Shown here one piece after another: positions 41,811-50,909 of a stretch of 64,000 nt of DNA. Below the pieces are notes generated by a model. That model worked only from the letters and a program-made list of their open reading frames with translations. It was not told the origin of the DNA and ran no database searches. The position numbers were made by a program, and so were the translations under genes. The stretch covers positions 1 to 64,000 of the forward strand of contig JAZKIW010000113.1 in NCBI GenBank assembly GCA_040384625.1, given 5' to 3'. Positions within the stretch are counted from its first letter, which is position 1. Each line of letters begins with the position of its first letter. Source of the stretch: CADEEN01 sp040384625 (GTDB lineage Bacteria; Pseudomonadota; Gammaproteobacteria; Burkholderiales; Burkholderiaceae_C).

Positions 41811-43235
41811 ATGACCCCCGCTGGCAGCGATTTCGGCCTGATCGGCCTGGCCGTCATGGGCCAGAACCTGGCCCTGAATGTCGAAAGCCGCGGCTTCGAT
41901 GTGGCCGTGTTCAACCGCAGCGCCGAAGTGACGCAGGCCTTCGTTGCCGCGCATCCCGACAAGCGTCTGCGCGCGACCTCGACGCTGCCGGCTTTCATTG
42001 CCGCGCTGAAGCGGCCGCGCACCGTGATGCTGATGGTCAAGGCCGGCGCACCGGTCGACGCGGTGATCGAGCAGCTGTCGCCGTTGCTCGACGAAGGCGA
42101 CATCGTGATCGACGGCGGCAACAGTCTTTACACGGACACCGAGCGTCGCTCGGCGGCCCTGGGCGCGCGCGGTCTGCGTTTCGTCGGTGCCGGTGTGTCG
42201 GGCGGGGAGGAGGGCGCGCGCAAGGGGCCGGCGATCATGCCCGGCGGCCCACACAGCACCTGGCAGGTGCTGAAGCCGATCTTCGAGAGCATCGCCGCCA
42301 AGGTCGACGGCCAACCCTGCGTGATCCATATCGGCGAGGGCGGTGCGGGGCACTACGTGAAGATGGTGCACAACGGCATCGAGTACGGCGACATGCAGCT
42401 GATCTGCGAGGCCTATGCGCTGTTCCAGGCGGCCGGGATGGACAGCGACCAGATGGCCGAGGTGTTCGAGCACTGGAACGAAGGCGAACTGCAGAGCTAT
42501 CTGGTCCAGATCACCGGAAAGATCCTGCGTCAGCGCGATCCCGAGAGCGGTGCGCCGGTGGTGGAGCTGATCCTCGACAAAGCGGGGCAGAAAGGCACGG
42601 GGCAGTGGACGTTGATGAACGCCGCCGAGAACGCCGTGGTCGTCAGCACCATCAATGCCGCGGTCGAGGCGCGTGTGCTGTCGTCGATGAAGGCGGCGCG
42701 CGTAGCGGCCAGTCACGTGCTGCAGGGGCCGGCGGCAAGAATCGATGTCGACCGGGCGCAGCTTGTGGCACAGGTCCGCGACGCGCTCTATGCCTCCAAG
42801 ATCGTCAGCTACACCCAAGGCTTCGACCTGATGCGCACGATGAGCGAACGCAAGGCCTGGTCCCTCGACCTGGGCGGCATCGCGAGCATCTGGCGTGGCG
42901 GCTGCATCATCCGCGCGCGCTTCCTCAACCGAATCACCGAGGCTTATCGCGCCGATCCGGCATTGGCCAACCTGATGCTGGCACCGTTCTTCCGCGAGGC
43001 TTTGAACGAGGCCCAAGGGGCCTGGCGACAGGTGGTTGCGACGGCTGTGAGCCACGGCATCGCCGTGCCGGCGATGAGCGCGTCGCTGGCCTACTACGAC
43101 GCCTACCGCAGCGCGCGCCTCCCCGCGAACCTGCTGCAAGCGCAACGCGACTTCTTCGGCGCCCACACCTATGAACGGGTCGATAGGCCCGCCGGGCAGA
43201 GCTTCCACACCGACTGGCCGGAAGTGATCGAATGA
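41811..43235 (+). CDS. gnd: 6-phosphogluconate dehydrogenase, decarboxylating
   Basis: The 474-residue protein is a full-length Gnd: the GLAVMGQNLALNVESRGF dinucleotide site, GVSGGEEGARKGPAIMPGG, and YVKMVHNGIEYGDMQLI with the catalytic Lys. It makes ribulose 5-phosphate, CO2 and NADPH. It lies between the rubrerythrin unit and ahpC-ahpD, so it may supply NADPH for peroxide defence, though no shared promoter is shown. Confidence 0.96.
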   Translation: MTPAGSDFGLIGLAVMGQNLALNVESRGFDVAVFNRSAEVTQAFVAAHPDKRLRATSTLPAFIAALKRPRTVMLMVKAGAPVDAVIEQLSPLLDEGDIVIDGGNSLYTDTERRSAALGARGLRFVGAGVSGGEEGARKGPAIMPGGPHSTWQVLKPIFESIAAKVDGQPCVIHIGEGGAGHYVKMVHNGIEYGDMQLICEAYALFQAAGMDSDQMAEVFEHWNEGELQSYLVQITGKILRQRDPESGAPVVELILDKAGQKGTGQWTLMNAAENAVVVSTINAAVEARVLSSMKAARVAASHVLQGPAARIDVDRAQLVAQVRDALYASKIVSYTQGFDLMRTMSERKAWSLDLGGIASIWRGGCIIRARFLNRITEAYRADPALANLMLAPFFREALNEAQGAWRQVVATAVSHGIAVPAMSASLAYYDAYRSARLPANLLQAQRDFFGAHTYERVDRPAGQSFHTDWPEVIE

Positions 43236-43266
43236 AGACCTATGTCGAACTTAGTCAAAGTTAATC

Positions 43267-43294
43267 GATAACAGATATTTGATAGTAGATACTT
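43267..43294 (+). repeat. Four GATA motifs at 7-bp spacing upstream of ahpC
   Basis: GATA occurs at 43267, 43274, 43281 and 43288, each exactly 7 bp after the last, forming four tandem GATANNN heptads 34-62 bp before the ahpC ATG. An inverted repeat CAAAGT/ACTTTG (43256-43261 and 43291-43296) frames it. The spacing does not fit the 11-bp OxyR pattern. A regulatory role is likely by position but unproven. Confidence 0.5.
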
Positions 43295-43328
43295 TGCTGG
43301 TCCGTAACCCATCCAAGGAACCAGCAGC

Positions 43329-43877
43329 ATGAAAACGATCGGCCAACAACTCGAGTCCTTTGAAGTCGTCGGCGTCAAGCCCGGTTTCAACCACCACGAG
43401 GAAAACGGCGTCTCGGCCTTCGAGACGATCAACGAGAAAAGTTTTGCCGGCAAGTGGAAGGTGATCTATTTCTGGCCGAAGGACTTCACCTTCGTCTGCC
43501 CGACCGAAATCGTCGCCTTCGACAAGATCGCCAGGCAGTTCGAAGAGCGCGATGCCGTGCTGCTCGGCGGCTCTACCGACAACGAGTTCAGCAAGCTCGG
43601 CTGGCGCCGTGACCACAAGGACCTGTCCAAGCTCGGCCACTGGAGCTTCGGCGACAGTCGCGGCTCCCTGGTCGACATGCTCGGGGTGCGCGACCCGAAG
43701 GAAGGCGTGGCCCTGCGCGCGACCTTCATCGTCGACCCCGACAACGTGATCCAGCACGTCAGCGTCAACAACCTCAACGTCGGCCGCAACCCCGACGAAG
43801 TACTGCGCATCCTCGATGGCCTGCAGACCGATGAGTTGTGCCCGTGCAACCGCGGCGTCGGCGGCGCGACGCTGTAG
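43329..43877 (+). CDS. ahpC: Alkyl hydroperoxide reductase AhpC
   Basis: The 182-residue protein is a 2-Cys peroxiredoxin. The peroxidatic Cys is in TFVCPTEI and the resolving Cys in DELCPCNRG near the C-terminus. It resembles the AhpC type that is reduced by AhpD rather than AhpF. It reduces hydrogen peroxide and organic peroxides. It lies 9 bp before ahpD and follows a gap with a GATA repeat. Confidence 0.95.
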   Translation: MKTIGQQLESFEVVGVKPGFNHHEENGVSAFETINEKSFAGKWKVIYFWPKDFTFVCPTEIVAFDKIARQFEERDAVLLGGSTDNEFSKLGWRRDHKDLSKLGHWSFGDSRGSLVDMLGVRDPKEGVALRATFIVDPDNVIQHVSVNNLNVGRNPDEVLRILDGLQTDELCPCNRGVGGATL

Positions 43878-43886
43878 GAGTCGGTG

Positions 43887-44408
43887 ATGGAATTCCTGCA
43901 AGCGATCAAGGATCGGATGCCTGAGTACGCCAAGGACATCCGCCTCAACCTCGACGGCACGATCGCGCGCTCGAGCCTGGCGCCAGAGGACGCGATCGCG
44001 GTGGCACTGGCCGCTGCATTCGCGGCCAGGAGCCAGCCCCTGATCGAGGCGTTCAAGGGGGCGGTGGCACCGGCCGAAGGCTACGCGGCGCTGACCGCTG
44101 CGGCGCTGATGGGCATGAACAACACCTGGTATCCCTATGTCGAGATGGCCGGCGACGACGACCTGAAGACCCAGCGTGCCGAGCTGCGGATGAACGCCTA
44201 TGCCGGGAGTGGTGGTGTCGCCAAAGCCAAGTTCGAGGCCTACGCGCTGGCGGCCTCGATCGTCGGAAAGTGCCACTTCTGCGTGCAGTCGCACTACGCG
44301 CTGCTGAAGAAGGACGGTTGGACGACGCAGCAGCTGCGCGACATCGGTCGCATCGCGGCCGTGGTGAACGCTGCGGCACAGGTCCTGGCTGCCGAAGCGG
44401 CGGTCTGA
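43887..44408 (+). CDS. ahpD: Alkylhydroperoxidase AhpD
   Basis: The 173-residue helical protein has the AhpD site: Glu in FEAYALAAS, then GKCHFCVQSH with the CxxC and His. It recycles AhpC through a lipoyl or thiol relay. TAGGAG precedes the ATG at 43887; a GTG directly before it (43884) is less likely. It is in one operon with ahpC. Confidence 0.94.
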   Translation: MEFLQAIKDRMPEYAKDIRLNLDGTIARSSLAPEDAIAVALAAAFAARSQPLIEAFKGAVAPAEGYAALTAAALMGMNNTWYPYVEMAGDDDLKTQRAELRMNAYAGSGGVAKAKFEAYALAASIVGKCHFCVQSHYALLKKDGWTTQQLRDIGRIAAVVNAAAQVLAAEAAV

Positions 44409-44532
44409 GCACCGGCGACGGGAAGTTCCCGACTTCTCGTGGCTGTGCGGCCGGCGCATCATTGCGCTGTGCCGTACCTGTCTTTTTCGCGCCGGCTGGC
44501 CTGCTTCGCTGCAACGCCTGAACGCGACACCC

Positions 44533-45780
44533 TTGGCCACGACTGAAGCGCGCTTGTCGGGCGACTTTCCGCGCGTTCTCGCTGCCGAGAGCATCTCGAA
44601 CTTCGGTTCGATGCTCAGTCGCTTGGCCATTCCTTGGCTGGCAGCCCTGCTACTGCAGGCTACGCCGTTGCAGATGGCCGCACTGCTGATGGCCGATGTC
44701 CTGGCCGCTGCGCTCGGTTCGCTCTGGCTCGGCAGCCTGATAGACCGCAGCGGCAAACGCGGCGTGATGCTGGCCAGCGACGGCTTGCGCTGTGCGCTGT
44801 TTGGCGCGCTCGCACTCGCTGCCTGGGGCGGTTGGCTTGGCTTTGCGCTGCTGCTGGCCGGCGCCGCCGCAAGCGGCCTGCTCGGCGTCGCGTTCGAACT
44901 GGCGCGTTCGGCCTGGGTCGCGCAGGCGATCGATGGCGCCGACCTGCCGCGCCGCAACGCTCAGCTGTCGATGGCCGGCAGCCTGTCCGAAACCGTCGCA
45001 TTCGCACTGGGGGGATGGCTCTACCAATGGCTTGGCGCGGCCCTGGCCCTCGCCGCTGATGCGCTCAGCTACGCTGCTTCGGCGCTGGCCTTGCGCGGTG
45101 TGCGCGAGATGGCGCCGCCACCGCGGCTCGCTGCCTCGGGCGGCCGATGGCGCACCATGATCGACGATGTCGTCGCCGGCCTGGGCGCCGTGGCGGGCCA
45201 CCGGTCGCTGCGGGCCCTGCTGGGTGTCGAGGTGCTGATTGCTTTCGGCACCAGTCTCGCAGGCACCAGCCACATGATCTACGTGGCACGCGACCTTGCC
45301 GTTCCGACAGGCGTGTTGGGGATGGTGTTCGCGCTGGGGGGCCTGGGTGCGATCGTCGGCGCTGCCTGGGCGCCGCGCCTGGGCCGCCGCTTGGGTGCCG
45401 GTCGGGCGATGAGCTTTGGCTTGGCGGCCCTGGCCTTGGCAGCCCTGTGCGTGCCGTTGGCCGCCTCGGGCGGCGTCCTTGCCATCGGCTTGCTCATCGT
45501 GCAGCAGGTCGTCGGTGACGGCGGCCAAACGGTACATGACGTGCATGACCGCACCTTGCGCCAGACGGCGGTGCCCGCGACGCTGTTGGCACGAGTCGAC
45601 GCCGGCATTCGGAGTGCCGGCCAGTTCGCCATGTTGGCCGGGGCCGCCTTGGGGGGGCTGATCGGCACCGCCACGGGTGCCCGCAGTGTCTTGTGGCTGA
45701 GTGCGGTGTCCTTTGCGCTGGCGGCGCTGCTCGCCGCGTTCACGCTCGGCGGCCGCGCAGCACCCTTGACCGAGGCTTGA
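44533..45780 (+). CDS. MFS transporter, EntS-like
   Basis: The 415-residue protein has about 12 hydrophobic helices and the loop GSLIDRSGKRGVMLASD typical of the MFS_3 (enterobactin-exporter-like) branch. The start is a TTG at 44533; the N-terminal sequence fits the family poorly before SGDFPRVLAAE, so the exact start is unsure. The substrate is unknown. Confidence 0.85.
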   Translation: MATTEARLSGDFPRVLAAESISNFGSMLSRLAIPWLAALLLQATPLQMAALLMADVLAAALGSLWLGSLIDRSGKRGVMLASDGLRCALFGALALAAWGGWLGFALLLAGAAASGLLGVAFELARSAWVAQAIDGADLPRRNAQLSMAGSLSETVAFALGGWLYQWLGAALALAADALSYAASALALRGVREMAPPPRLAASGGRWRTMIDDVVAGLGAVAGHRSLRALLGVEVLIAFGTSLAGTSHMIYVARDLAVPTGVLGMVFALGGLGAIVGAAWAPRLGRRLGAGRAMSFGLAALALAALCVPLAASGGVLAIGLLIVQQVVGDGGQTVHDVHDRTLRQTAVPATLLARVDAGIRSAGQFAMLAGAALGGLIGTATGARSVLWLSAVSFALAALLAAFTLGGRAAPLTEA

Positions 45781-45843
45781 AGGGCATCGGGTCCTCCAAG
45801 GCAGCGGGCGGTTGCAAGGCTGTTGCGTGCAGCGCACACCCAT

Positions 45844-45878
45844 CCCCCGTTGTGGGGACATTCACCCGTGTGGGGGAA
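45844..45878. repeat. Adjacent C-run/G-run hairpins
   Basis: CCCCC (45844-45848) faces GGGG (45854-45857), and TTCACCC (45861-45867) faces GGGGGAA (45872-45878) imperfectly. The outer C and G runs could also pair, so alternative folds are possible. It sits about 80 bp before the next gene. No terminator T-tract is present. Confidence 0.3.
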
Positions 45879-45960
45879 TGACGACGCCTTGCATCGGCAG
45901 AAAAATCTCTGTCATCCGATGCAGTCACGATGACGGCATCGATGCTGCGAGGAGCGTGTC

Positions 45961-46503
45961 ATGCCTCAGACCTTCAATGTCGGATCGCGTTCCGTGTTCG
46001 TGACCCTGACTGCCTGGGCCTTCCTGCTCCTGGGCACCATGGCCAGCGTGTCGGCCCTCTTGCAGAACGCCACCCTCGCGTCCTGGCTGCCCGGACTTCA
46101 AGGTCTCGGTGCAGCTCAACCACTGCCCCTGCTGACGGGCCTGTTGATCGGCTACCTGCCTTGGGTCATGGGCGCCGGGCTGGCAGTCTCTCTGGCGACG
46201 ATGGCCAGCGCCGTCGGCTTGCTGATGCGCCTGGAGTGGGCGCGACGTTGCTTCATCGCCTTGCTCGGCTTGGCGATCACGGCCAACCTGCTCGGCTTGT
46301 GGCTCCAGTACGAACTGGTGCGGTCGGTGGTGGACGCCACACTGGCTCACGCACCCTTGCCGCCGGCGGCTGCCAACGTGTTCGGCAACTTCGTCACGGC
46401 GTCCCAGGTGATGGCCGGCGTGGTGACGTTTGCGGCCTGCGCACTGCTGGCCTGGATCATCCGCCGCCTGATGTCGCCGTCGGTGCGGCAGGAATTCGCC
46501 TGA
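45961..46503 (+). CDS. Four-helix membrane protein of unknown function
   Basis: The 180-residue protein has four predicted transmembrane helices (about residues 12-35, 58-90, 95-118 and 140-165) and no recognised motif. Orientation and spacing suggest it is transcribed alone. The next gene, a cytochrome c, lies on the opposite strand and meets it tail to tail. Confidence 0.65.
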   Translation: MPQTFNVGSRSVFVTLTAWAFLLLGTMASVSALLQNATLASWLPGLQGLGAAQPLPLLTGLLIGYLPWVMGAGLAVSLATMASAVGLLMRLEWARRCFIALLGLAITANLLGLWLQYELVRSVVDATLAHAPLPPAAANVFGNFVTASQVMAGVVTFAACALLAWIIRRLMSPSVRQEFA

Positions 46504-46526
46504 ACTGCCCCAGGCCCGGCTTTCGG

Positions 46527-46835
46527 CTACTTGGTGCTCAGAACCCACGCAGCCAAGGTCTTGGCCTCGGCCTCGTTGACTTGCGGATTGGCCGGCATCG
46601 GCACCGCACCCCAGACGCCCGAGCCGCCCTTGAGGATCTTTTGTGCCAACTTGTCAGCGGCGTCCTTCTGGCCCGCGTACTTGGCCGCAACATCCTTGTA
46701 TGCGGGACCGATGACCTTCTTGTCGGTTGCGTGACACGCCATGCAGTTCTTCTTCTGCGCCATGTCGGCGCTGGCGAAGGCCGGGGCGGCCATCACAGCA
46801 CCGAGGATGAGGGTCAGGACGATCGGGGATTTCAT
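46527..46835 (-). CDS. Periplasmic cytochrome c (c551/c552 type)
   Basis: The 102-residue protein has a signal peptide (cleavage near AFA-SA), the heme motif CMACH at 31-35 and the axial Met in VPMPANP. It is a small class I cytochrome like c551, an electron carrier to terminal oxidases or denitrification enzymes. It is monocistronic. Confidence 0.94.
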   Translation of the reverse strand: MKSPIVLTLILGAVMAAPAFASADMAQKKNCMACHATDKKVIGPAYKDVAAKYAGQKDAADKLAQKILKGGSGVWGAVPMPANPQVNEAEAKTLAAWVLSTK

Positions 46836-46934
46836 GACTTCCTTCCGCAGGAGGGGGGGAATGACGGGTTACAGTTTGCTGCAACGGCATTCTAGGCAGG
46901 ACCGTTGACAGCCTCCTGCCGCGAGGAGTTCGAC

Positions 46935-47345
46935 ATGTGGTTTGTGGTGCTCGGTGTCTTGCTGATCGCCTTGAAGCTGGCGGACATCGGCTTTGTCGTC
47001 GCGTGGAGCTGGTGGTGGGTGCTCTCGCCCTTCGCGGCTGCCGCCGTGTGGTGGGCCTACGCCGATGCGAGTGGCCTGACGAAGAAGCGTGAGATGAACA
47101 AGCTGGAGGACAAGAAGCTCGAGCGTCGGCGCAGGAACCTGGAGGCCCTGGGCATCGACCGCGAGAAGCAGAAGGTCGAAGAAGCCGCCGTGCGCGCGCG
47201 TCGCATCGCCGCCCAGCGCGTCGAAGGCCACCGCGACAAGAAGCGCCAGCACAACGAGCAGGTCATCAAGGACAGCGTGTTCGACAGTCAGACGAGCACC
47301 AGCTTCGAGGATTCGAAGCAGCGCGAGCCGAATCAGAAGCCTTGA
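46935..47345 (+). CDS. Small Trp-rich membrane protein (TIGR04438-like)
   Basis: The 136-residue protein begins with a tryptophan-rich membrane segment (MWFVVLGVLLIALKL and VVAWSWWWVLSPFAAAAVWW) followed by a long charged coil (KKREMNKLEDKKLERRRRN). This layout is that of TIGR04438, found in Burkholderiales. Its role is unknown. GAGGAG precedes ATG 46935; the frame is open 30 bases upstream. Confidence 0.8.
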   Translation: MWFVVLGVLLIALKLADIGFVVAWSWWWVLSPFAAAAVWWAYADASGLTKKREMNKLEDKKLERRRRNLEALGIDREKQKVEEAAVRARRIAAQRVEGHRDKKRQHNEQVIKDSVFDSQTSTSFEDSKQREPNQKP

Positions 47346-47351
47346 GGCGCT

Positions 47352-49034
47352 TCACTCGAAGCGGTCTAGCACCGCGCCGGCACTTGCGCTGGCCGCATTG
47401 AACGCGAACTTGGCCAGCACTCCACGGGTGTAACGCGGCGCGGGCTTGACCCAGGCCGCGCGGCGGCGCGCCAGTTCCGCTGCCTCGACATTCAGCTCCA
47501 ATAGCAACCGGTGTGCGTCGATCGTGATGGTGTCGCCCTCGCGCACCAGGGCGATCACGCCGCCCTCATAGGCTTCGGGCGCCACGTGGCCGACCACCAT
47601 GCCCCAGGTGCCACCGGAGAATCGCCCGTCGGTGACCAGGCCGACACTTTCGCCCAGGCCCTGGCCGATCAGTGCACCGGTCGGGGCCAGCATTTCCGGC
47701 ATGCCCGGCCCGCCCTTGGGGCCGAGGTAGCGCAGCACCATCACGTCGCCAGCCTTGATCTGCTTGGCCATGATCGCGGCCAGCGCGGATTGTTCATCGT
47801 CGAAGACGCGCGCCGGACCGGTGATGACCGGGTTCTTCAGGCCGGTGATTTTGGCCACGCAACCCTCGGGCGCCAGGTTGCCGCGCAGGATCGCCAGGTG
47901 TCCCGTGGCATACATCGGGTTCGAGATCGGGCGGATCACGTCCTGGTCCGCGCGCAGGGGCGGCGCGTCGGCCAGGTTCTCAGCCAGGGTCTTGCCGGTG
48001 ATGGTGATGCAGTCGCCGTGCAGCAGGCCGGCATCGAACAAGACCTTCATCACTGCCGGGATGCCGCCGGCGCGGTGCAGGTCGATCGCCAGGTACTTGC
48101 CGCTGGGCTTCAGGTCGCACAGCACCGGCACCTTGCGCCGCACACGCTCGAAGTCGTCGATTGTCCACTCGACACCCGCGGCGTGAGCGATGGCCAGAAA
48201 GTGCAGGACCGCGTTGGTCGAGCCGCCGGTGGCCATGATCAGCGCGACCGCGTTCTCGATGCTCTTGCGCGTCACGATGTCGCGCGGCTTCAGATCGGCT
48301 TTCACGGCCTCGACGAGCACGCGCGCCGCCTGCCGGGTGTGCTCGACGATCGGATCCTCGACATTGGCCATCGTCGACGCGAAGGGCAGGCTCATGCCCA
48401 GCGCCTCGAAGGCCGAACTCATCGTGTTGGCGGTGTACATGCCGCCGCAGGAGCCGCTGCCGGGAATGGCGCGGCGCTCGATCTGGCAGAAGTCTTCCTC
48501 GCTCATGTTGCCGGCGCTGAACTGACCGACGGCCTCGAACACGCTGACGATATTCAGGTCCTGGCCCTTGTATTTGCCGGGCAGGATGGTGCCGCCGTAG
48601 ACATAGACCGCCGGCACGTTGGCGCGCAGGATGCCCATCATGCCGCCGGGCATGTTCTTGTCGCAGCCGCCGATCACCAGCACGCCGTCCATCCACTGGC
48701 CGCCGACACAGGTCTCGACGCAGTCGGCGATGACCTCGCGCGAGACCAGGCTGTACTTCATCCCTTCGGTGCCCATCGCCATGCCGTCGCTGATCGTCGG
48801 CGTGCCGAAGGTCTGCGGGTTGGCGCCGGCGGCCTTCAGCGCATCGACGGCGGCGTCAGCAAGCTTTTGCAATCCCGAATTGCAGGGCGTGATGGTCGAG
48901 TGTCCGTTCGCGACGCCGATCATCGGCTTGACGAAGTCGCTCGGCTCGTAGCCCATTGCGTAATACATCGAACGGTTCGGCGCGCGGGCCACGCCTTCGG
49001 TGATGGTCTTGGAGCGGCGGTTGGCTTCGGTCAT
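47352..49034 (-). CDS. ilvD: Dihydroxy-acid dehydratase
   Basis: The 560-residue protein has the IlvD cysteines in CNSGLQ, GGCDKNMPG and GSCGGMYTANTM, with the C-terminal LVTDGRFSGGTWGMVVGH. It makes the 2-keto acids of valine and isoleucine synthesis. AGGAGA precedes ATG 49034, which is preferred over an open frame that starts 39 bases earlier. It is divergent to a LysR gene. Confidence 0.96.
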   Translation of the reverse strand: MTEANRRSKTITEGVARAPNRSMYYAMGYEPSDFVKPMIGVANGHSTITPCNSGLQKLADAAVDALKAAGANPQTFGTPTISDGMAMGTEGMKYSLVSREVIADCVETCVGGQWMDGVLVIGGCDKNMPGGMMGILRANVPAVYVYGGTILPGKYKGQDLNIVSVFEAVGQFSAGNMSEEDFCQIERRAIPGSGSCGGMYTANTMSSAFEALGMSLPFASTMANVEDPIVEHTRQAARVLVEAVKADLKPRDIVTRKSIENAVALIMATGGSTNAVLHFLAIAHAAGVEWTIDDFERVRRKVPVLCDLKPSGKYLAIDLHRAGGIPAVMKVLFDAGLLHGDCITITGKTLAENLADAPPLRADQDVIRPISNPMYATGHLAILRGNLAPEGCVAKITGLKNPVITGPARVFDDEQSALAAIMAKQIKAGDVMVLRYLGPKGGPGMPEMLAPTGALIGQGLGESVGLVTDGRFSGGTWGMVVGHVAPEAYEGGVIALVREGDTITIDAHRLLLELNVEAAELARRRAAWVKPAPRYTRGVLAKFAFNAASASAGAVLDRFE

Positions 49035-49109
49035 TGCGGGGTCTCCTGATGGCGCCATTGTGGTCAGCATCAAGTTGATGGTCCAATCTATTTATCATGG
49101 CCTATTGAT

Positions 49110-50069
49110 ATGCACAGCAACTCAATGATCGAGCTGCGGCCTTTGCGCCAGTTCGTTGCAGTGGCGGAGGAACTGCACTTCGGCCGCGCTGCAAAGCGCC
49201 TGGCGATGACCCAGCCACCGCTGACGCAGGCCGTGCAGGCTCTCGAGCGCAACCTGGAAGTGATGCTGTTCGAGCGCACCCGGCGCACAGTGGCCCTGAC
49301 GCCGGCGGGCCATGCCTTGCTCGACCAGGCCCGGCGCCTGCTGCGATCGGCCGAGGCGCTGCCGATGGCGGTCCGCGCCGCAGCGTTGGGCCAGACCGGC
49401 CGCCTGCGCCTGGCCTTCGTGTCGAGCATTGCCTACGGCGCGTTGCCGCTCTGGCTGCGTGCGTTTCGCGAGGCCTGCCCGGGCGTGCAGCTCCAACTGC
49501 GCGAAGCAACGCTCGACGTCCAACTGGCCGCCTTCGCTGCCGACGAGATCGATGCCGGCTTCGTGTTGCACGCCCCCGGTGCTGTGCCTGCCGGCTTCGC
49601 TGCGCTCAGGGTGCTGAGCGAGCCGATGTGGCTGGCCTTGCCCGAGGGCCACGCCGCGAGTGCGCGCAAGACGCTACATGGGCGCGACCTTGCCGATGCG
49701 CCGCTGCTGATCTTTCCGCGTGCCGTGACGCCCTCGCTCTATGACGCGATCCTTTCCGCGCAACGCGCGCTCGGACTGACGCCGCAGGTCGCGCAGGAGG
49801 CGATCCAGATGCAAACACTCGTCAGCCTGGTCTCGGCCGGTATCGGCGTGGCCTGGGTACCGGAGACGGTGACGCACCTGCAGCGCCCGGGCGTGGTCTA
49901 CCGCCGCATGGCCGGCGAGCCGCTGTTGGCCGAGACCAGCTTGATCTGGCGCGAACCGCCTGCGCCAGTTGTCCAGCGCTTCGTCGAGCAGGTTGAAGTT
50001 CAACTGGGTGCGCCGCCCGGGGCCCGGACGAGCCTGCGCGTGCAGCGGCGACAATCCCGCCCTGCCTGA
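49110..50069 (+). CDS. LysR-family transcriptional regulator
   Basis: The 319-residue protein has the LysR helix-turn-helix (EELHFGRAAKRLAMTQPPLTQAVQALE) and a substrate-binding domain. ATG 49125 (MIELRPLRQF) is the more typical LysR start. It is divergent to ilvD across a 75-bp AT-rich gap, the usual position for control of the neighbour, though ilvD is often expressed constitutively. Confidence 0.9.
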   Translation: MHSNSMIELRPLRQFVAVAEELHFGRAAKRLAMTQPPLTQAVQALERNLEVMLFERTRRTVALTPAGHALLDQARRLLRSAEALPMAVRAAALGQTGRLRLAFVSSIAYGALPLWLRAFREACPGVQLQLREATLDVQLAAFAADEIDAGFVLHAPGAVPAGFAALRVLSEPMWLALPEGHAASARKTLHGRDLADAPLLIFPRAVTPSLYDAILSAQRALGLTPQVAQEAIQMQTLVSLVSAGIGVAWVPETVTHLQRPGVVYRRMAGEPLLAETSLIWREPPAPVVQRFVEQVEVQLGAPPGARTSLRVQRRQSRPA

Positions 50070-50103
50070 TCGCCAAGTCCAAGGCCCAAGGAGACTCCCT
50101 CAG

Positions 50104-50904
50104 ATGCTCGTGCATCCGCAATTCGACCCGATCGCGATCCAGCTCGGCCCGGTGGGCATCCACTGGTATGGCCTGACCTACCTCGTCGCCTTCGGCCTTT
50201 TCCTGCTTCTCGCCACTTTGCGCACGCGCCAGCCGCAATATGCCCAGGCCGGCTGGACCCGCCGTGACGTGGAGGACATGCTGTTCTGGGGTGTCCTGGG
50301 AGTGGTGATCGGTGGACGCCTGGGCTATGTGCTGTTCTACAAGCCTGGCCATTACGCCTCGAACCCGCTCGAGGCCTTGATGGTGTGGAAGGGCGGCATG
50401 TCGTTCCACGGTGGCCTGCTCGGCGTGATCGCGGCGCTGGCGCTGTATGCACGACAGCGCGGGCGGCCTTTCTTCGAAGTCATGGATCTGATCGCGCCTT
50501 GTGTGCCGCTCGGTCTGGCCTCCGGGCGTGTGGGCAACTTCATCAATGGGGAGCTGTGGGGCCGGGAGGCCGACCCCGCGTTGCCTTGGGCCATGGTCTT
50601 TCCGCAATCGGGCAGCGCGATGGCACGCCATCCGTCGCAGCTCTACCAGGTGGCGCTAGAAGGCCTGCTGCTCTTCGTCCTGCTGTGGCTATATGCACGC
50701 AAGCCGCGCGCGACCGGGCAGGTCTCGGGCGCATTCCTTGTGGGCTACGGCACGCTGCGCTTCGTCGCCGAATTCTTCCGCGAGCCCGATCGCTTCCTGG
50801 GTCCACTCGCGCTCGGCATGAGCATGGGCCAGTGGTTGTGCGTGCCGATGGTGCTGGCCGGGGCCATCATCTGGCTGCGCGCGAGTCCAACCGCATCACA
50901 CTGA
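50104..50904 (+). CDS. lgt: Prolipoprotein diacylglyceryl transferase
   Basis: The 266-residue membrane protein has the Lgt signatures MSFHGGLLGV, GLASGRVGNFINGELWGR and YGTLRFVAEFFREPD. It adds diacylglycerol to the lipobox Cys of prolipoproteins. The ATG at 50104 has AAGGAG upstream. It is followed by dnaQ after 5 bp. Confidence 0.96.
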   Translation: MLVHPQFDPIAIQLGPVGIHWYGLTYLVAFGLFLLLATLRTRQPQYAQAGWTRRDVEDMLFWGVLGVVIGGRLGYVLFYKPGHYASNPLEALMVWKGGMSFHGGLLGVIAALALYARQRGRPFFEVMDLIAPCVPLGLASGRVGNFINGELWGREADPALPWAMVFPQSGSAMARHPSQLYQVALEGLLLFVLLWLYARKPRATGQVSGAFLVGYGTLRFVAEFFREPDRFLGPLALGMSMGQWLCVPMVLAGAIIWLRASPTASH

Positions 50905-50909
50905 CCGGC

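Noticed and set aside
43256..43296. OxyR box before ahpC
   Set aside because: The ATAG/CTAT pattern with 11-bp steps cannot be placed; GATA spacing is 7 bp.
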